DNA of 64,000 nt from Acinetobacter tibetensis (GCF_023824315.1 NZ_CP098732.1:1984001-2048000); one strand, 5' to 3'. Positions 18,896-27,403 are shown, counted from the first letter of the stretch. Numbers and translations are program-made. Notes: generated by a model not told the origin, from the sequence alone.

Positions 18896-19099
18896 GTGAA
18901 AAAGGTTGTGAAAGCAAAAAATTTAATCGCATTTCGTATTTGGTTAGAAAAATTAGGTTATTCAGTAAAAAGCCTTGCTGATGACCGTGGTTTTACTTTT
19001 AGTTTTAAAAAAGAATATGGCTTAGTCACTTGTGATTTGGCAGGAAATTCATTAGCCATGCAATTAGGCGAAGAGTTTGAAGACCATTTAAAAGCATAA
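18896..19099 (+). CDS. Small basic protein of unknown function (67 aa)
   Basis: I do not recognise a family. The GTG at 18896 sits 7 bp after an AGGAG ribosome site, a better start than the in-frame codon at 18851, which would add residues without such a site. The protein begins with a Lys/Val-rich segment (KKVVKAKNLIAFRIWLEKLG) and ends in an acidic helix (LGEEFEDHLKA), with no signal peptide or membrane segment. A terminator hairpin follows, so it is probably a real single-gene unit. Confidence 0.65.
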   Translation: MKKVVKAKNLIAFRIWLEKLGYSVKSLADDRGFTFSFKKEYGLVTCDLAGNSLAMQLGEEFEDHLKA

Positions 19100-19167
19100 A
19101 GAAATAAGAAAACCTGTAAGTCGTACACGATATTCACCGTTGATCGAGTTGCTCTTTCTATATATTT

Positions 19168-19188
19168 AAGCCCTACGGGGCTTTTTTT
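19168..19188 (+). terminator. Terminator after the 67-aa protein gene
   Basis: AAGCCC and GGGCTT pair around TACG, followed by a run of T. Confidence 0.75.
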
Positions 19189-19347
19189 ATTTGCTGCTTT
19201 AAACCATAGTCAAACAGTCATATTCGCAAACTAAAATGCAACAGATGTAATCTAACCCTCTACACCTACCACCTTCATGTTCGAAAAATCTAAATTCATT
19301 TACCTAAATTGCTTAACTAGTTTTAAACATCAACTTTTCTACAGACG

Positions 19348-19373
19348 AAAAAAAACAAGGCTTTAACCTTGCT
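19348..19373 (-). terminator. Terminator of the tRNA operon
   Basis: On the minus strand, CAAGG and CCTTG form a small hairpin followed by a run of about nine T, 23 bp past the last tRNA. Confidence 0.7.
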
Positions 19374-19395
19374 TAATTCTTCCCAGTTCACTAAG

Positions 19396-19480
19396 TGGTG
19401 GGGGCGAAGAGACTCGAACTCTTACACCTTGCGGCGCTGGAACCTAAATCCAGTGCGTCTACCAATTTCGCCACGCCCCC
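19396..19480 (-). tRNA. tRNA-Leu (anticodon TAG), distal copy
   Basis: 85-nt tRNA read on the minus strand with encoded CCA. The acceptor GGGGGCG pairs with CGCCCCC; the anticodon loop TTTAGGT gives TAG; the long variable arm (CGCCGCAAGGTGT region) is the class II feature of tRNA-Leu; the T-loop is TTCGAGT. Identical to the copy at 19614-19698. Confidence 0.96.
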
Positions 19481-19508
19481 ATACTGGGTTTCACATAAAG
19501 TGAATATT

Positions 19509-19582
19509 TGGCAGAGGATCAAGGACTCGAACCTTGACGAACGGTTTTGGAGACCGTCATGCTACCATTACACCAATCCTCT
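19509..19582 (-). tRNA. tRNA-Trp (anticodon CCA)
   Basis: 74-nt tRNA on the minus strand with encoded CCA. Acceptor AGAGGAT pairs with ATCCTCT, discriminator G. The anticodon stem ACGGT/ACCGT encloses CTCCAAA, giving CCA. A1-U72, G2-C71 and G73 are the known bacterial tryptophanyl-tRNA identity elements. It lies between two tRNA-Leu genes. Confidence 0.93.
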
Positions 19583-19613
19583 GTTACCTAAACATCATCA
19601 ACTGATGATTAAG

Positions 19614-19698
19614 TGGTGGGGGCGAAGAGACTCGAACTCTTACACCTTGCGGCGCTGGAACCTAAATCCAGTGCGTCTACCAATTTCGCCACGCCCCC
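19614..19698 (-). tRNA. tRNA-Leu (anticodon TAG), promoter-proximal copy
   Basis: Identical in all 85 bases to the copy at 19396-19480, including the encoded CCA. First gene of the Leu-Trp-Leu transcript. Confidence 0.96.
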
Positions 19699-19711
19699 GA
19701 TGGCTGTGTAT

Positions 19712-19738
19712 ATTATAGAGATCACTCCCCTCTGACAA
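19712..19738 (-). promoter_or_regulatory. Promoter of the tRNA operon
   Basis: On the minus strand TTGTCA (19738-19733) and a perfect TATAAT (19717-19712) are 15 bp apart, with transcription expected to start about 7 bp later, shortly before the first tRNA-Leu. Spacing is shorter than ideal, but the -10 is consensus. Confidence 0.6.
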
Positions 19739-19805
19739 GTCCTTTTTATGAAAAAACATCTTGTTTGATTAAATATAAAACAAAAATCACTTTTATGTAT
19801 TTTTC

Positions 19806-20642
19806 TTAAACAATTTCAGATACTAAGGCGTGTTTTATTGCACAAATATTGTCAAATCTAGCCTCTTTATGCTTTGCCAACATCTTCAAAAGAAGTGATT
19901 GAAAACCTAATAATTTCTCTGGTAGCTCAATCTGCAACCGCTGACAATGTAAATACGCCCAATCTGTATAACTTTTCGCACTTAATCTCTGCCCAGACAG
20001 CCATTCATAAAAAATAATGCCTAAAGCATAAATATCGGTTTGTATTGTTTTCACTTCACCATGAAATAATTCTGGCGCCATATAACGTGGCGTTGCATTC
20101 ATTTCAGTTTTCACTTGTTGGGTCATGGATTGCACCTGCTCAAAGTCAATCAGTTTGACTTGCCCATGATATTCAACAAAATGCTCCTGTTTTAAATCAG
20201 CATGTATCCACCCTGCTTCGTGTAGCACTTGCATGACATCTAACGCACGCAATAAATGGTGCTGCATACTTGCAATCGGCAATGTATGAGCACTCACTGT
20301 AAAATATGGCACTGCATGAGGCAAAATGAGCATCTGCGCTAAGGATTGCTCTATTTCAATATCTACCGCCCTAGATGCTAGAAATGCTTTAGACACGATT
20401 TCACCAGGTAATGTAATACTGGATAGCAAAATAGATTTCATGCACTTTTGATAAAAAGCCAACTCGTGTTGAAATCCTTGTTGGTAGTCGCAATGCCCTT
20501 GCTTCATCTGCATTTTTAACCAATAAGCATTTTGCTGATCTTGAAAATAATAAAGCCTGCGTCCATATCGCAGGCTGGTAGGCTTGGTTTTTAATTCCAA
20601 ACAATTTATATGATTAAAATTAGGCAGTATTAACTTGGACAT
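19806..20642 (-). CDS. Protein-kinase-like protein, atypical catalytic loop
   Basis: Soluble protein of 278 aa with the order of a Hanks-type kinase: the ATP-lysine in AYWLKMQ (about 43), a helix-C Glu in HELAFYQK, catalytic loop HADLKQEH (about 146), metal loop LIDFEQ, activation-segment end MAPELF, and DIYALGIIFYEWLSGQ. There is no clear glycine-rich loop, Asn of the catalytic loop is His, and DFG is DFE; the last two recall aminoglycoside-phosphotransferase or Rio-like enzymes. Activity is therefore uncertain. Its start overlaps the end of the patatin gene by 23 bp, so the two are translated from one message. Confidence 0.78.
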   Translation of the reverse strand: MSKLILPNFNHINCLELKTKPTSLRYGRRLYYFQDQQNAYWLKMQMKQGHCDYQQGFQHELAFYQKCMKSILLSSITLPGEIVSKAFLASRAVDIEIEQSLAQMLILPHAVPYFTVSAHTLPIASMQHHLLRALDVMQVLHEAGWIHADLKQEHFVEYHGQVKLIDFEQVQSMTQQVKTEMNATPRYMAPELFHGEVKTIQTDIYALGIIFYEWLSGQRLSAKSYTDWAYLHCQRLQIELPEKLLGFQSLLLKMLAKHKEARFDNICAIKHALVSEIV

Positions 20643-22239
20643 GTGCTTGTCGATGCAATTGCTGATAATTTAGAAGTTCTAAGGCATGCTGAATCGTTTT
20701 CCCAATTCGGGCATGAGTTTCAATGCTCGAAATTTTGGGCCATGTGGCACGTTCACCTTCACGCTGTAACAACTTAAATAAGTGCGGACGAGGGTTTTGA
20801 AGCATATAGCTATAATGACGCAAACTATACCTGCCAATAATATTGACATCACCATAATAGCGCTGATCCACCACACCATAGCCATGATCAAGCAAACGAC
20901 GTACTGAAGGTACTTTCCCTACCCGTTCACGGGTAAAATCCATCACGCCTTTGGCAATGACTTTACCTTGACGACGAATAATACGTGCTGGCCAACTCAA
21001 CATGTCACGTCTGAACCGAGAAACATCATCCTGCATAAATGGCACAATATGTGGGTTAACCTGACTTGCGATACTGTAATTTAGATTATAAAGGCGTGCC
21101 ATTTTCTGTTGAGGGAAATCGCTCCGTACACTACCATCTACCCAACGTGTGGTTGCCATATATGGCGTAAGTTCGCCATCATAGCGTTTACTGGTGAGCT
21201 TAACAGGTGGAAATAAAATAGGAACCGCACAGGAAGCCAATACCGCACTCCACACCAATAAATCAGGTGAAGTATAGGTATTCATAATACGTGCTTCCTG
21301 TGATGCGTCGTAAGGTGCTACCGCAACATTGATATATAACCCTGACTGTTTGAATGCTTCATCAAAAGTGACATTGCCTAAATTTTCAACGAGGAATTTT
21401 TTCAAATACTTCACATCGGCAACACCACCGTTACCTTTTAATAAATCACCTAATTTACGGAAGTGAAAAGCCTCACTAAAAAAGTTCTCGCCATTTAATA
21501 TTTTCGAAATATTCTCAGGGTTTGAGACACCAAGCATAGCGGTCATAATTGCACCTGCGCTTGAACCTGACAGCACTTTAGGCATTAAATCCTGCTCAAG
21601 TAAGGCTTTACACACTCCAGTGTGGAACAAACCTAAGGTTGCACCTCCCGAAAACATCAGCGCTGGCTGCCCATAGGCTTTTTCACAATGTTTAAAGAAA
21701 TCCATTTTCTCTTGATGAGAAAGACACTCACAAGCGTCCGAAGCAATAAACGCTAAGCTCGCGCTCATTTCTTCAATGTAGTCCTCAATAATGGTTTTTG
21801 TACCCACATACGTAGCAGAAAAGAGCATTGGGTGTGCAATATTGGCAATATCGTAAGTTAACCCCTCGCGTAACAAATACATTAAGTCACGCGTCCGATG
21901 CTGATAGCGATAGCGTTTTAATAACTTCAAACGATACGAAATCATTTCCGCATCAAAATAAGGGGAACAATTATCATATTTCCACTCTTGCGCCCCCGAC
22001 TCTTGGTCAATTTTAAGCGCGATACTTTTCCACTCCGCGTAGCTTTCCGCATGCTCCAATTGGCGTTTTAACTTTTTTATACGATAGGCTTGGTGTGGAT
22101 TCATATCCTGTATGAATTCTTGAAATAACATAGCTTCCCTCAAAACACCTGCGCTTAAATATACTGACTTAAAATCTTTATCATTCAATCTTAAAATTTG
22201 GCGAAATCGAAGCATGATTCGATTAGCATTCATTGACAT
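20620..22239 (-). CDS. Patatin-like phospholipase with N-terminal DUF3336
   Basis: Protein of 539 aa. The N-terminal 150 residues resemble the DUF3336 region that precedes patatin domains. The catalytic part begins with the glycine-rich GGATLGLFHTG (oxyanion hole), then the nucleophile LSGSSAGAIM (Ser about 230), and the dyad Asp in WVDGSVRSDFP. It is probably a lipid acyl hydrolase acting on phospholipids or triacylglycerols. First gene of a two-gene operon with the kinase-like gene. MSMN and MN starts are both possible. Confidence 0.9.
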   Translation of the reverse strand: MSMNANRIMLRFRQILRLNDKDFKSVYLSAGVLREAMLFQEFIQDMNPHQAYRIKKLKRQLEHAESYAEWKSIALKIDQESGAQEWKYDNCSPYFDAEMISYRLKLLKRYRYQHRTRDLMYLLREGLTYDIANIAHPMLFSATYVGTKTIIEDYIEEMSASLAFIASDACECLSHQEKMDFFKHCEKAYGQPALMFSGGATLGLFHTGVCKALLEQDLMPKVLSGSSAGAIMTAMLGVSNPENISKILNGENFFSEAFHFRKLGDLLKGNGGVADVKYLKKFLVENLGNVTFDEAFKQSGLYINVAVAPYDASQEARIMNTYTSPDLLVWSAVLASCAVPILFPPVKLTSKRYDGELTPYMATTRWVDGSVRSDFPQQKMARLYNLNYSIASQVNPHIVPFMQDDVSRFRRDMLSWPARIIRRQGKVIAKGVMDFTRERVGKVPSVRRLLDHGYGVVDQRYYGDVNIIGRYSLRHYSYMLQNPRPHLFKLLQREGERATWPKISSIETHARIGKTIQHALELLNYQQLHRQAHVQVNTA

Positions 22240-22308
22240 AATACTATACAGTCTAAAACCAAGGCTGATGTTGGTCTTATTTGCTACTTTATCGTAATTA
22301 TAAGCTGA

Positions 22309-23187
22309 ATGACTATGGCAACCATTGAATTACCTGACACCATTTTACAATCCCTATCTCAAGTTCTTGCTCAATTACATCAAACACTTCCCACATTAAA
22401 ACAAGAACCTGACTTTTCTGCTCCAGCATTTAAGTGGCAAAACCAACAACTGATTCCCATTTTCCACCCAAAAAAAATTGATTTAGACGACCTAAAAGGG
22501 ATTGAACGTCAAAAAGCCAAAGTTATTCAAAATACGCTGCAATTTTTAAATGGATTACCTGCAAACGATGTATTGCTGACTGGCTCACGCGGCACAGGCA
22601 AGTCATCTATTGTTCGCGCTTTATTGAGTCAATATCAAGATCAAGGCTTGCGTTTAATAGAAATTGAACGTGATGATTTATCAGAATTACCCGAAATTCA
22701 AAAAATTATTCAGAACCGCCCTGAAAAGTTCATCGTCTATTGTGATGATTTAGCATTTAATGCTGAAGATGAAAACTACCGAAGTTTAAAAAGTGTATTA
22801 GATGGCTCATTACAGTCAGGCTCAAGTAATTTTATTATTTACGCCACCAGTAACCGTCGTCATTTACTTCCTGAATTTATGCATGAAAATACACCTGTAA
22901 CACGGGTTGATGTGCCTCAATATACTGAACTACACCCGCAGGAAGCAATTGAAGAAAAGATTTCCCTGTCTGATCGCTTTGGCTTGTGGTTGTCGTTTTA
23001 CCCTATGGATCAGGCACTTTACCTAGAGATCGTAGCGCACTATTTAGCAAAGTCGAATATGCCAATGTCCGATGAAACTCGCGCAGAAGCACTGAGATGG
23101 TGTCAGGCACGTGGACAACGTTCTGGGCGTGCAGCGTATCAATTCTCAAAACATTGGGTGGGTTCGCAGCAGTTAAGTCAGCTTTAA
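22309..23187 (+). CDS. ATP-binding protein of the DUF815 family
   Basis: Cytoplasmic P-loop ATPase of 292 aa. Walker A is TGSRGTGKSS (about 86-95); Walker B-like YCDDLAF (about 144). The segment SLKSVLDGSLQSGSSNFIIYATSNRRHLLPE and the following HPQEAIEEKISLSDRFGLW are characteristic of DUF815, an AAA-like group of uncertain function. The start is ATG at 22309 or 22315. It is divergent from the patatin operon. Confidence 0.88.
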   Translation: MTMATIELPDTILQSLSQVLAQLHQTLPTLKQEPDFSAPAFKWQNQQLIPIFHPKKIDLDDLKGIERQKAKVIQNTLQFLNGLPANDVLLTGSRGTGKSSIVRALLSQYQDQGLRLIEIERDDLSELPEIQKIIQNRPEKFIVYCDDLAFNAEDENYRSLKSVLDGSLQSGSSNFIIYATSNRRHLLPEFMHENTPVTRVDVPQYTELHPQEAIEEKISLSDRFGLWLSFYPMDQALYLEIVAHYLAKSNMPMSDETRAEALRWCQARGQRSGRAAYQFSKHWVGSQQLSQL

Positions 23188-23379
23188 ACTTCTTATAAAA
23201 TCAGTTTATTTAAACAACGATGTGGAACCCTGTTTATATTTCATTCGCGAAACGTTCTTTTTTAAAATAAAAGCCCAACCCATGAGGAATGGGTTAAGTT
23301 AAATACAATAAACATTCGATTTATATAGAAATAAAACAAGGATTTCATATGAGGTGTATTATGTTAATTGTAGCAAAAA

Positions 23380-23790
23380 TTAATATCTGGATTTTATAAA
23401 TTCTAATAATTCTTTAAAAAGTTGATGCCATTCATCCGTTGGCTCCTGCGCAAGAGGATGCCAGAAAAATTGAAACTTGAGCCCACCATCATCATTACAA
23501 AAATGCGTCCAATTATCTTTTAATATTTCTGTTGTGTAGCATACAAACACATGCCAATTCGGTCCTGATTCAAATAGAGAATGCAAACCAAGATATGAAT
23601 GAATATTGGTAGATGAAATCCCAGACTCTTCATAAAGCTCTCGTATAGCGGCATCCTCTAGCTTTTCATTAGCTTCAACAGTGCCTTTTACAATTTGAAT
23701 GCCTGCAATAGGATGTCTAAAAACTAATATTTCAATATTTTGACTTACATGCCTAAATATGACAGGTACTACTTTTTCTATTACGGCCAT
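23380..23790 (-). CDS. Nudix hydrolase
   Basis: Protein of 136 aa with a complete Nudix box, GTVEANEKLE followed by DAAIRELYEESGI (about residues 36-58), which binds the divalent metal for hydrolysis of nucleoside-diphosphate-linked substrates. The rest (LFESGPNWHVFVCYTTEIL, FFWHPLAQEPTDEWHQLF) fits a small monodomain member; substrate not inferable. Monocistronic; the gene is AT-rich. Confidence 0.88.
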   Translation of the reverse strand: MAVIEKVVPVIFRHVSQNIEILVFRHPIAGIQIVKGTVEANEKLEDAAIRELYEESGISSTNIHSYLGLHSLFESGPNWHVFVCYTTEILKDNWTHFCNDDGGLKFQFFWHPLAQEPTDEWHQLFKELLEFIKSRY

Positions 23791-23865
23791 ACTTAAAATA
23801 TTTATATAAAATTAGCTAATTATACCCTACATTTGACTTAATCGGCGTTATACAAAATATATTTA

Positions 23866-24223
23866 ACCCGAATCGCGGATAAGAAATTAACTTGAAAAAC
23901 AGGAGGACTAGAGCCATCAGTTGAGTTACCACACCAAACTCACAACGCTAGTCCTGATGTTCAATAGTACCGAATTATTCTGTGTAATTGATGATTTCTT
24001 TCTTAAATTTGAAGTAACCTACTGGAAATTCCTCAAGCAAGGCTATCACTGTTTAAGAATCCGAACGGCACAACTAAGTATCTCAGAAATCAGACGAATA
24101 AAGCTCGAAGTATTTCTGGGTTCTTAAGTGACATCTATGCCTCGTTATGTGCATCCCAATTAAATCACCGAAATAAGCCAATCATTCAAATTATAGAATC
24201 ATTGACTTAAACAGGATTGGGGT
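23866..24223 (+). mobile_element. 358-bp internally deleted IS982-type element with target-site duplication
   Basis: The element has imperfect 18-bp terminal inverted repeats: left ACCCGAATCGCGGATAAG, right (complement) ACCCCAATCCTGTTTAAG, 13 of 18 identical. It is bounded by a direct repeat TATTTA at 23860-23865 and 24224-24229, as expected of a target-site duplication. Inside are only the first and last parts of a transposase (see the pseudogene), so it is non-autonomous. A short inverted repeat AGGACTAG/CTAGTCCT lies at 23904-23911 and 23948-23955. Confidence 0.75.
23921..24210 (+). pseudogene. IS982-family transposase, internal deletion and frameshift
   Basis: The N-terminal part reads MSYHTKLTTLVLMFNSTELF, CVIDDFFLKFE, then RTAQLSISEI, the start of IS982-type transposases. 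After 24080 the homologous frame shifts: RSISGFLSDIYASLCASQLN, then HRNKPIIQIIESLT, the C-terminal end of the same protein, closing at TAA 24208-24210. The catalytic middle, over 150 residues in intact members, is missing. A TTG at 23921 or ATG at 23957 would have been the start. Confidence 0.72.
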
Positions 24224-24229
24224 TATTTA

Positions 24230-24613
24230 TCTAAAGCGATATACATCAAAGTATCAATTTTAAAATCAAACATTAACAAATATTTATGAGCCTTTTTCCT
24301 GCTCAAAAATTTTATTATTTCCAACACACCAGATAGATCAAAAAACATGCTAAAATTCAATAATACTAGGTAAATCAATGCTTAGAACCCCTAATTTTAT
24401 CCGCAATTTCTGTGGATAACCCTAGGGGTAAGTGTATTACAACTCTGTACGCTTCTGCTTACACCTATTCAGGCAGATAATCTCTATACCATTCACCACA
24501 AGATTTATATTATGAAGTCATAGAGAACAGGATGTTCCAAACCTCAAAACAACAATAATAAAGTCAGCACTAGGACGTGAGGTACGACAGGAGTTATACC
24601 GAATACTCGATAC
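24230..24613. other. Gene-free region with a palindromic structure
   Basis: No open frame of note. It contains a two-tier palindrome at 24387-24429: ACCCCTA pairs with TAGGGGT (7/7) and, inside, TTATCC with GGATAA (6/6). The inner arms also resemble DnaA boxes (TTATCCGCA at 24397-24405, one mismatch, and TGTGGATAA at 24411-24419, consensus on the minus strand). Further right, up to the terminator, might be a small RNA gene, without other proof. Confidence 0.4.
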
Positions 24614-24644
24614 AAAAAAGCCCGACGAGATGTCGGGCTTTTTT
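24614..24644. terminator. Strong bidirectional terminator near tsaD
   Basis: AAAAAAGCCCGAC and its complement close GAGAT; A run on one side, T run on the other. It terminates tsaD on the minus strand and anything transcribed rightward from the gap. Confidence 0.88.
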
Positions 24645-24671
24645 ATGGTAGTGCAATTTAATTGAGATTGA

Positions 24672-25691
24672 TTAAATAATTTCCGCAGGATTACTTAATT
24701 CTGTCATTGGCCAGCGAGGAGTCGTCGTCACTGCCAAACCGTCTTGTTGCCCCGCTTTTAAACGCTGATAGCCTGCAAATGCGATCATGGCACCATTATC
24801 AGTACAAAGTGCAGGCTCAGCATAATAAACCTGAGCGCGAACTTTGGCTAAATCTGCTTCCAAACGTTCACGTAAACGCTTATTCGCACTTACCCCCCCC
24901 GCAATCACTAAACGTTTTAAACCTGTTTGTTTTAATGCTTTGACAGATTTTTTAACTAAAGTGTCCACAATGGCTTCTTGGAAACTCGCAGCAATATCAG
25001 CATCACGGTTTTCATCACCTAATTTTTTCATTTGTACAGATACGGCTGTCTTTAAACCACTAAATGAAAATTCCAAGCCTTGATGCAACATTGGGCGAGG
25101 GAAAGCAAATGCGTTAGGATCGCCTTGCTCTGCAAGTTTAGAAATATTTGGACCACCTGGATATGGTAACCCCATCATTTTCGCGACTTTATCAAAGGCT
25201 TCACCCGCAGCATCATCAATCGATTCACCAAGTAATTCATATTGCCCAATGCCATAAGCTGCCATTAACTGCGAATGTCCACCAGACACAAGTAATGCAA
25301 CAAATGGAAACTCTGGTGGTGTTGCTGATAGCAAAGGTGCCAACATATGCCCTTCCATATGATGCACACCAATAGCAGGTTTATTTAAAGCAAAAGCCAA
25401 AGTTCGACCAAACAAAGCGCCTGTCATAAGCGCACCCATTAATCCTGGTCCACGTGTATACGCGACCGCGTCAATTTCGGATTTTTTAACACCACTGTCC
25501 GAAAGCAATTGATTTAATAATGGAATCAATTTGCGTACATGATCACGCGAAGCCAGCTCTGGTACGACGCCACCATATTCTGCATGCAGCTTAATCTGAC
25601 TATACAAAACTTGACCGCGTAAGCCGTTTTCACTGTCATACAGTGCTAAACCTGTTTCATCACAAGATGTTTCTAAGCCTAAAACGATCAT
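24672..25691 (-). CDS. tsaD: tRNA N6-adenosine threonylcarbamoyltransferase
   Basis: Protein of 339 aa from the ATG at 25691 ([14 protein letters not shown]); the upstream in-frame extension to 25781 is rejected as it adds unrelated residues before this conserved start. The metal-binding [10 protein letters not shown] (about 108) and the ATP-site glycine-rich [12 protein letters not shown] and [19 protein letters not shown] are visible. It transfers threonylcarbamoyl to A37 of ANN-decoding tRNAs with TsaB, TsaE and TsaC. Divergent from rpsU, the usual arrangement. Confidence 0.97.
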   Translation of the reverse strand: MIVLGLETSCDETGLALYDSENGLRGQVLYSQIKLHAEYGGVVPELASRDHVRKLIPLLNQLLSDSGVKKSEIDAVAYTRGPGLMGALMTGALFGRTLAFALNKPAIGVHHMEGHMLAPLLSATPPEFPFVALLVSGGHSQLMAAYGIGQYELLGESIDDAAGEAFDKVAKMMGLPYPGGPNISKLAEQGDPNAFAFPRPMLHQGLEFSFSGLKTAVSVQMKKLGDENRDADIAASFQEAIVDTLVKKSVKALKQTGLKRLVIAGGVSANKRLRERLEADLAKVRAQVYYAEPALCTDNGAMIAFAGYQRLKAGQQDGLAVTTTPRWPMTELSNPAEII

Positions 25692-25836
25692 TAAACTGCC
25701 TATAACCTGTATCAAATCTATTGCGTGAACCATTATAGACTTGTGGTATGAGATGTAAATGAGTAAAATACTGACCTTCACTTGTGATCAGGGCAATGTC
25801 GCCCAGATCTTATCCATAACTTAATGAGGATTCTTC

Positions 25837-26052
25837 ATGCCACAAGTTAAATTGAAAGAAGGCGAACCAGTAGACGTAGCTATCCGTCGTTTCAAACGTT
25901 CATGCGAAAAAGCGGGTGTTTTAGCTGACGTTCGTAAGCGCGAATTCTACGAGAAACCAACTCAAGAACGTAAGCGCAAAAAAGCTGCTGCTGTTAAACG
26001 CTACCAAAAGAAATTGGCGCGTGAATCAGTACGTACTACTCGCCTTTACTAA
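25837..26052 (+). CDS. rpsU: 30S ribosomal protein S21
   Basis: 71 aa, full length. Starts [20 protein letters not shown], contains [20 protein letters not shown], and ends in a highly basic tail ([18 protein letters not shown]) that contacts 16S rRNA near the anti-Shine-Dalgarno region. AATGAGGA precedes the ATG. yqeY follows after 33 bp and is probably co-transcribed. Confidence 0.98.
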
Positions 26053-26085
26053 GATTAATTTGTGATTGACTGCCTGGATTAAATA

Positions 26086-26532
26086 ATGACTACTTTAAAA
26101 AACCAAATAACTGAAGTTTTGAAAGCCACTATGCGTGCTAAAGAAATGGATAAGTTAACGGTAATTCGTGGTCTACAGGCGGCAATTAAGCAAATCGAAG
26201 TCGATGAGCGCAAAGAACTTGACGACACTCAAGTTCTTGCGGTCATTGAAAAACAAATTAAACAACGTAAAGAATCGATCAAAGCCTTTGAAGGCGCTGG
26301 TCGAGAAGATTTAGCTAGTAAGGAACAAGCCGAACTTGAGGTTTTATCTCAATTTCTACCAGAAGCTATGACTGAGGAAGAACTTGATTCCATGATTGCG
26401 CAAACGATTGCAGCGCAAGAAGCTACTAGCATGAAAGATATGGGTAAGGTGATGAATTCTCTGCGTCCGCTCATAGCCGGGCGCGCCGATCCTTCTCAAG
26501 TTTCAGCAAAAATTAAAGCAAAACTGGCTTAA
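26086..26532 (+). CDS. yqeY: GatB/YqeY domain-containing protein
   Basis: Helical protein of 148 aa matching the stand-alone YqeY family, related to the tRNA-binding tail of GatB. Visible patterns: KATMRAKEMDKLTVIRGLQA at the N-terminus, KQRKESIKAFEGAGREDLAS in the middle and FLPEAMTEEELDSMI. Its place behind rpsU is the usual one. It may act on aminoacyl-tRNA, but the function is not settled. Confidence 0.94.
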   Translation: MTTLKNQITEVLKATMRAKEMDKLTVIRGLQAAIKQIEVDERKELDDTQVLAVIEKQIKQRKESIKAFEGAGREDLASKEQAELEVLSQFLPEAMTEEELDSMIAQTIAAQEATSMKDMGKVMNSLRPLIAGRADPSQVSAKIKAKLA

Positions 26533-26600
26533 TCTTTCACAATATTCTTTCTTTATCGTTGAACTGCCTTAACAATAAGACAGTTCTTAGATAACAGCAT

Positions 26601-26966
26601 TTAAGTCAAATTACACTGCACATTATATTTCTTCAAAATCATCATTTCTTTAGATGACATTACTTGTTGAATTACATCTTGCTTGGTTAAATTCCGATAT
26701 TGCGCATCAAGCGAACTTCTATTCTTGTCAGCTGCTATATATAACTGATCTACATAACGCTCCATAATTCCACAATATCGCATTTGCTGTTCAGCAGTAA
26801 AATTGGTTTGCTGCGGATTAAGTTGCGCAAAGAACTGTCGAATATCCGCCTTGTAATTACGATTAATTTTATCCACCGTAACCACATAATCTTCGACACT
26901 CGCAAAAGCCGAACCACAAGAAACAGCAAGCCAAAGTGCTGCTAAAAATTGAACTTTATTCTTCAT
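26601..26966 (-). CDS. Small secreted protein of unknown function (121 aa)
   Basis: Not recognised. Starts MKNKVQFLAALWLAVSCGSAFA, a typical signal peptide with cleavage before SVEDYVV, so it is probably periplasmic. The mature part is helical, with two cysteines (MRYCGIMERY and VQCNLT at the very end) that could form a disulphide. The ATG at 26966 is chosen; a start four codons upstream would add VHM before the basic n-region. Single gene convergent with yqeY. Confidence 0.75.
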   Translation of the reverse strand: MKNKVQFLAALWLAVSCGSAFASVEDYVVTVDKINRNYKADIRQFFAQLNPQQTNFTAEQQMRYCGIMERYVDQLYIAADKNRSSLDAQYRNLTKQDVIQQVMSSKEMMILKKYNVQCNLT

Positions 26967-27037
26967 GTGAACCATTAAAAATCAAAAAATGATTGAACGC
27001 CATCATACAGCGCCAACTATAGCAAAACTAGCACCGT

Positions 27038-27403
27038 TTATTTTATTTGAATAAATTCAGGTTTATATTGCTTGAATGCCTCTTCGCTTGGTGCAGGAAT
27101 TTCTCCCTGTGTAACCGTTCCCAATCGCAAACGAATTACATCAGGCAAATCAATACGATAAGAAAAAATAGGGCTGCCACATTCTTGACAAAAAACACGT
27201 GCTTTATTCGGACTGTGAAAATACTCTTTAAGCACTTTCACTCCACGTACTACTTCAAATAATGACTTTTGTAATGGGCTATTCCAACCAGCGAAACTGC
27301 CTTGTGCTTTTTGGCAATGCTGACAGTAACACAAAATTGATTTCTCAATTTCCCCATGATAACGGTAACTGACCGTTCCGCATAAACATTGCCCCTCTAT
27401 CAT
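27038..27403 (-). CDS. GFA (glutathione-dependent formaldehyde-activating-like) family protein
   Basis: Protein of 121 aa with the zinc-binding pattern of the GFA/CENP-V fold: CLCGTVSYRY at the N-terminus, CYCQHCQKAQGS (about 30) and FCQECGSPIFSY (about 72). All the expected Cys ligands are present. Despite the family name, most members do not have proven glutathione-formaldehyde activity. Cytoplasmic. Separated by about 47 bp from the protease gene upstream on the same strand. Confidence 0.88.
   Translation of the reverse strand: MIEGQCLCGTVSYRYHGEIEKSILCYCQHCQKAQGSFAGWNSPLQKSLFEVVRGVKVLKEYFHSPNKARVFCQECGSPIFSYRIDLPDVIRLRLGTVTQGEIPAPSEEAFKQYKPEFIQIK

Noticed and set aside
19395..19718. 107-codon reading frame on the plus strand
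   Set aside because: It runs through the antisense of three tRNA genes; the repeated peptide arises from the duplicated tRNA-Leu.
24397..24419. Possible chromosomal replication origin from two DnaA-like boxes
   Set aside because: Only two boxes, no AT-rich unwinding element cluster, and no dnaA/dnaN/gyrB neighbours.
25692..25781. Longer N-terminus for TsaD
   Set aside because: The conserved family start [14 protein letters not shown] is at 25691.
26561..26586. Hairpin between yqeY and the 121-aa protein gene
   Set aside because: GAACTG/CAGTTC stem is interrupted and has no T run; too weak to call as a terminator.
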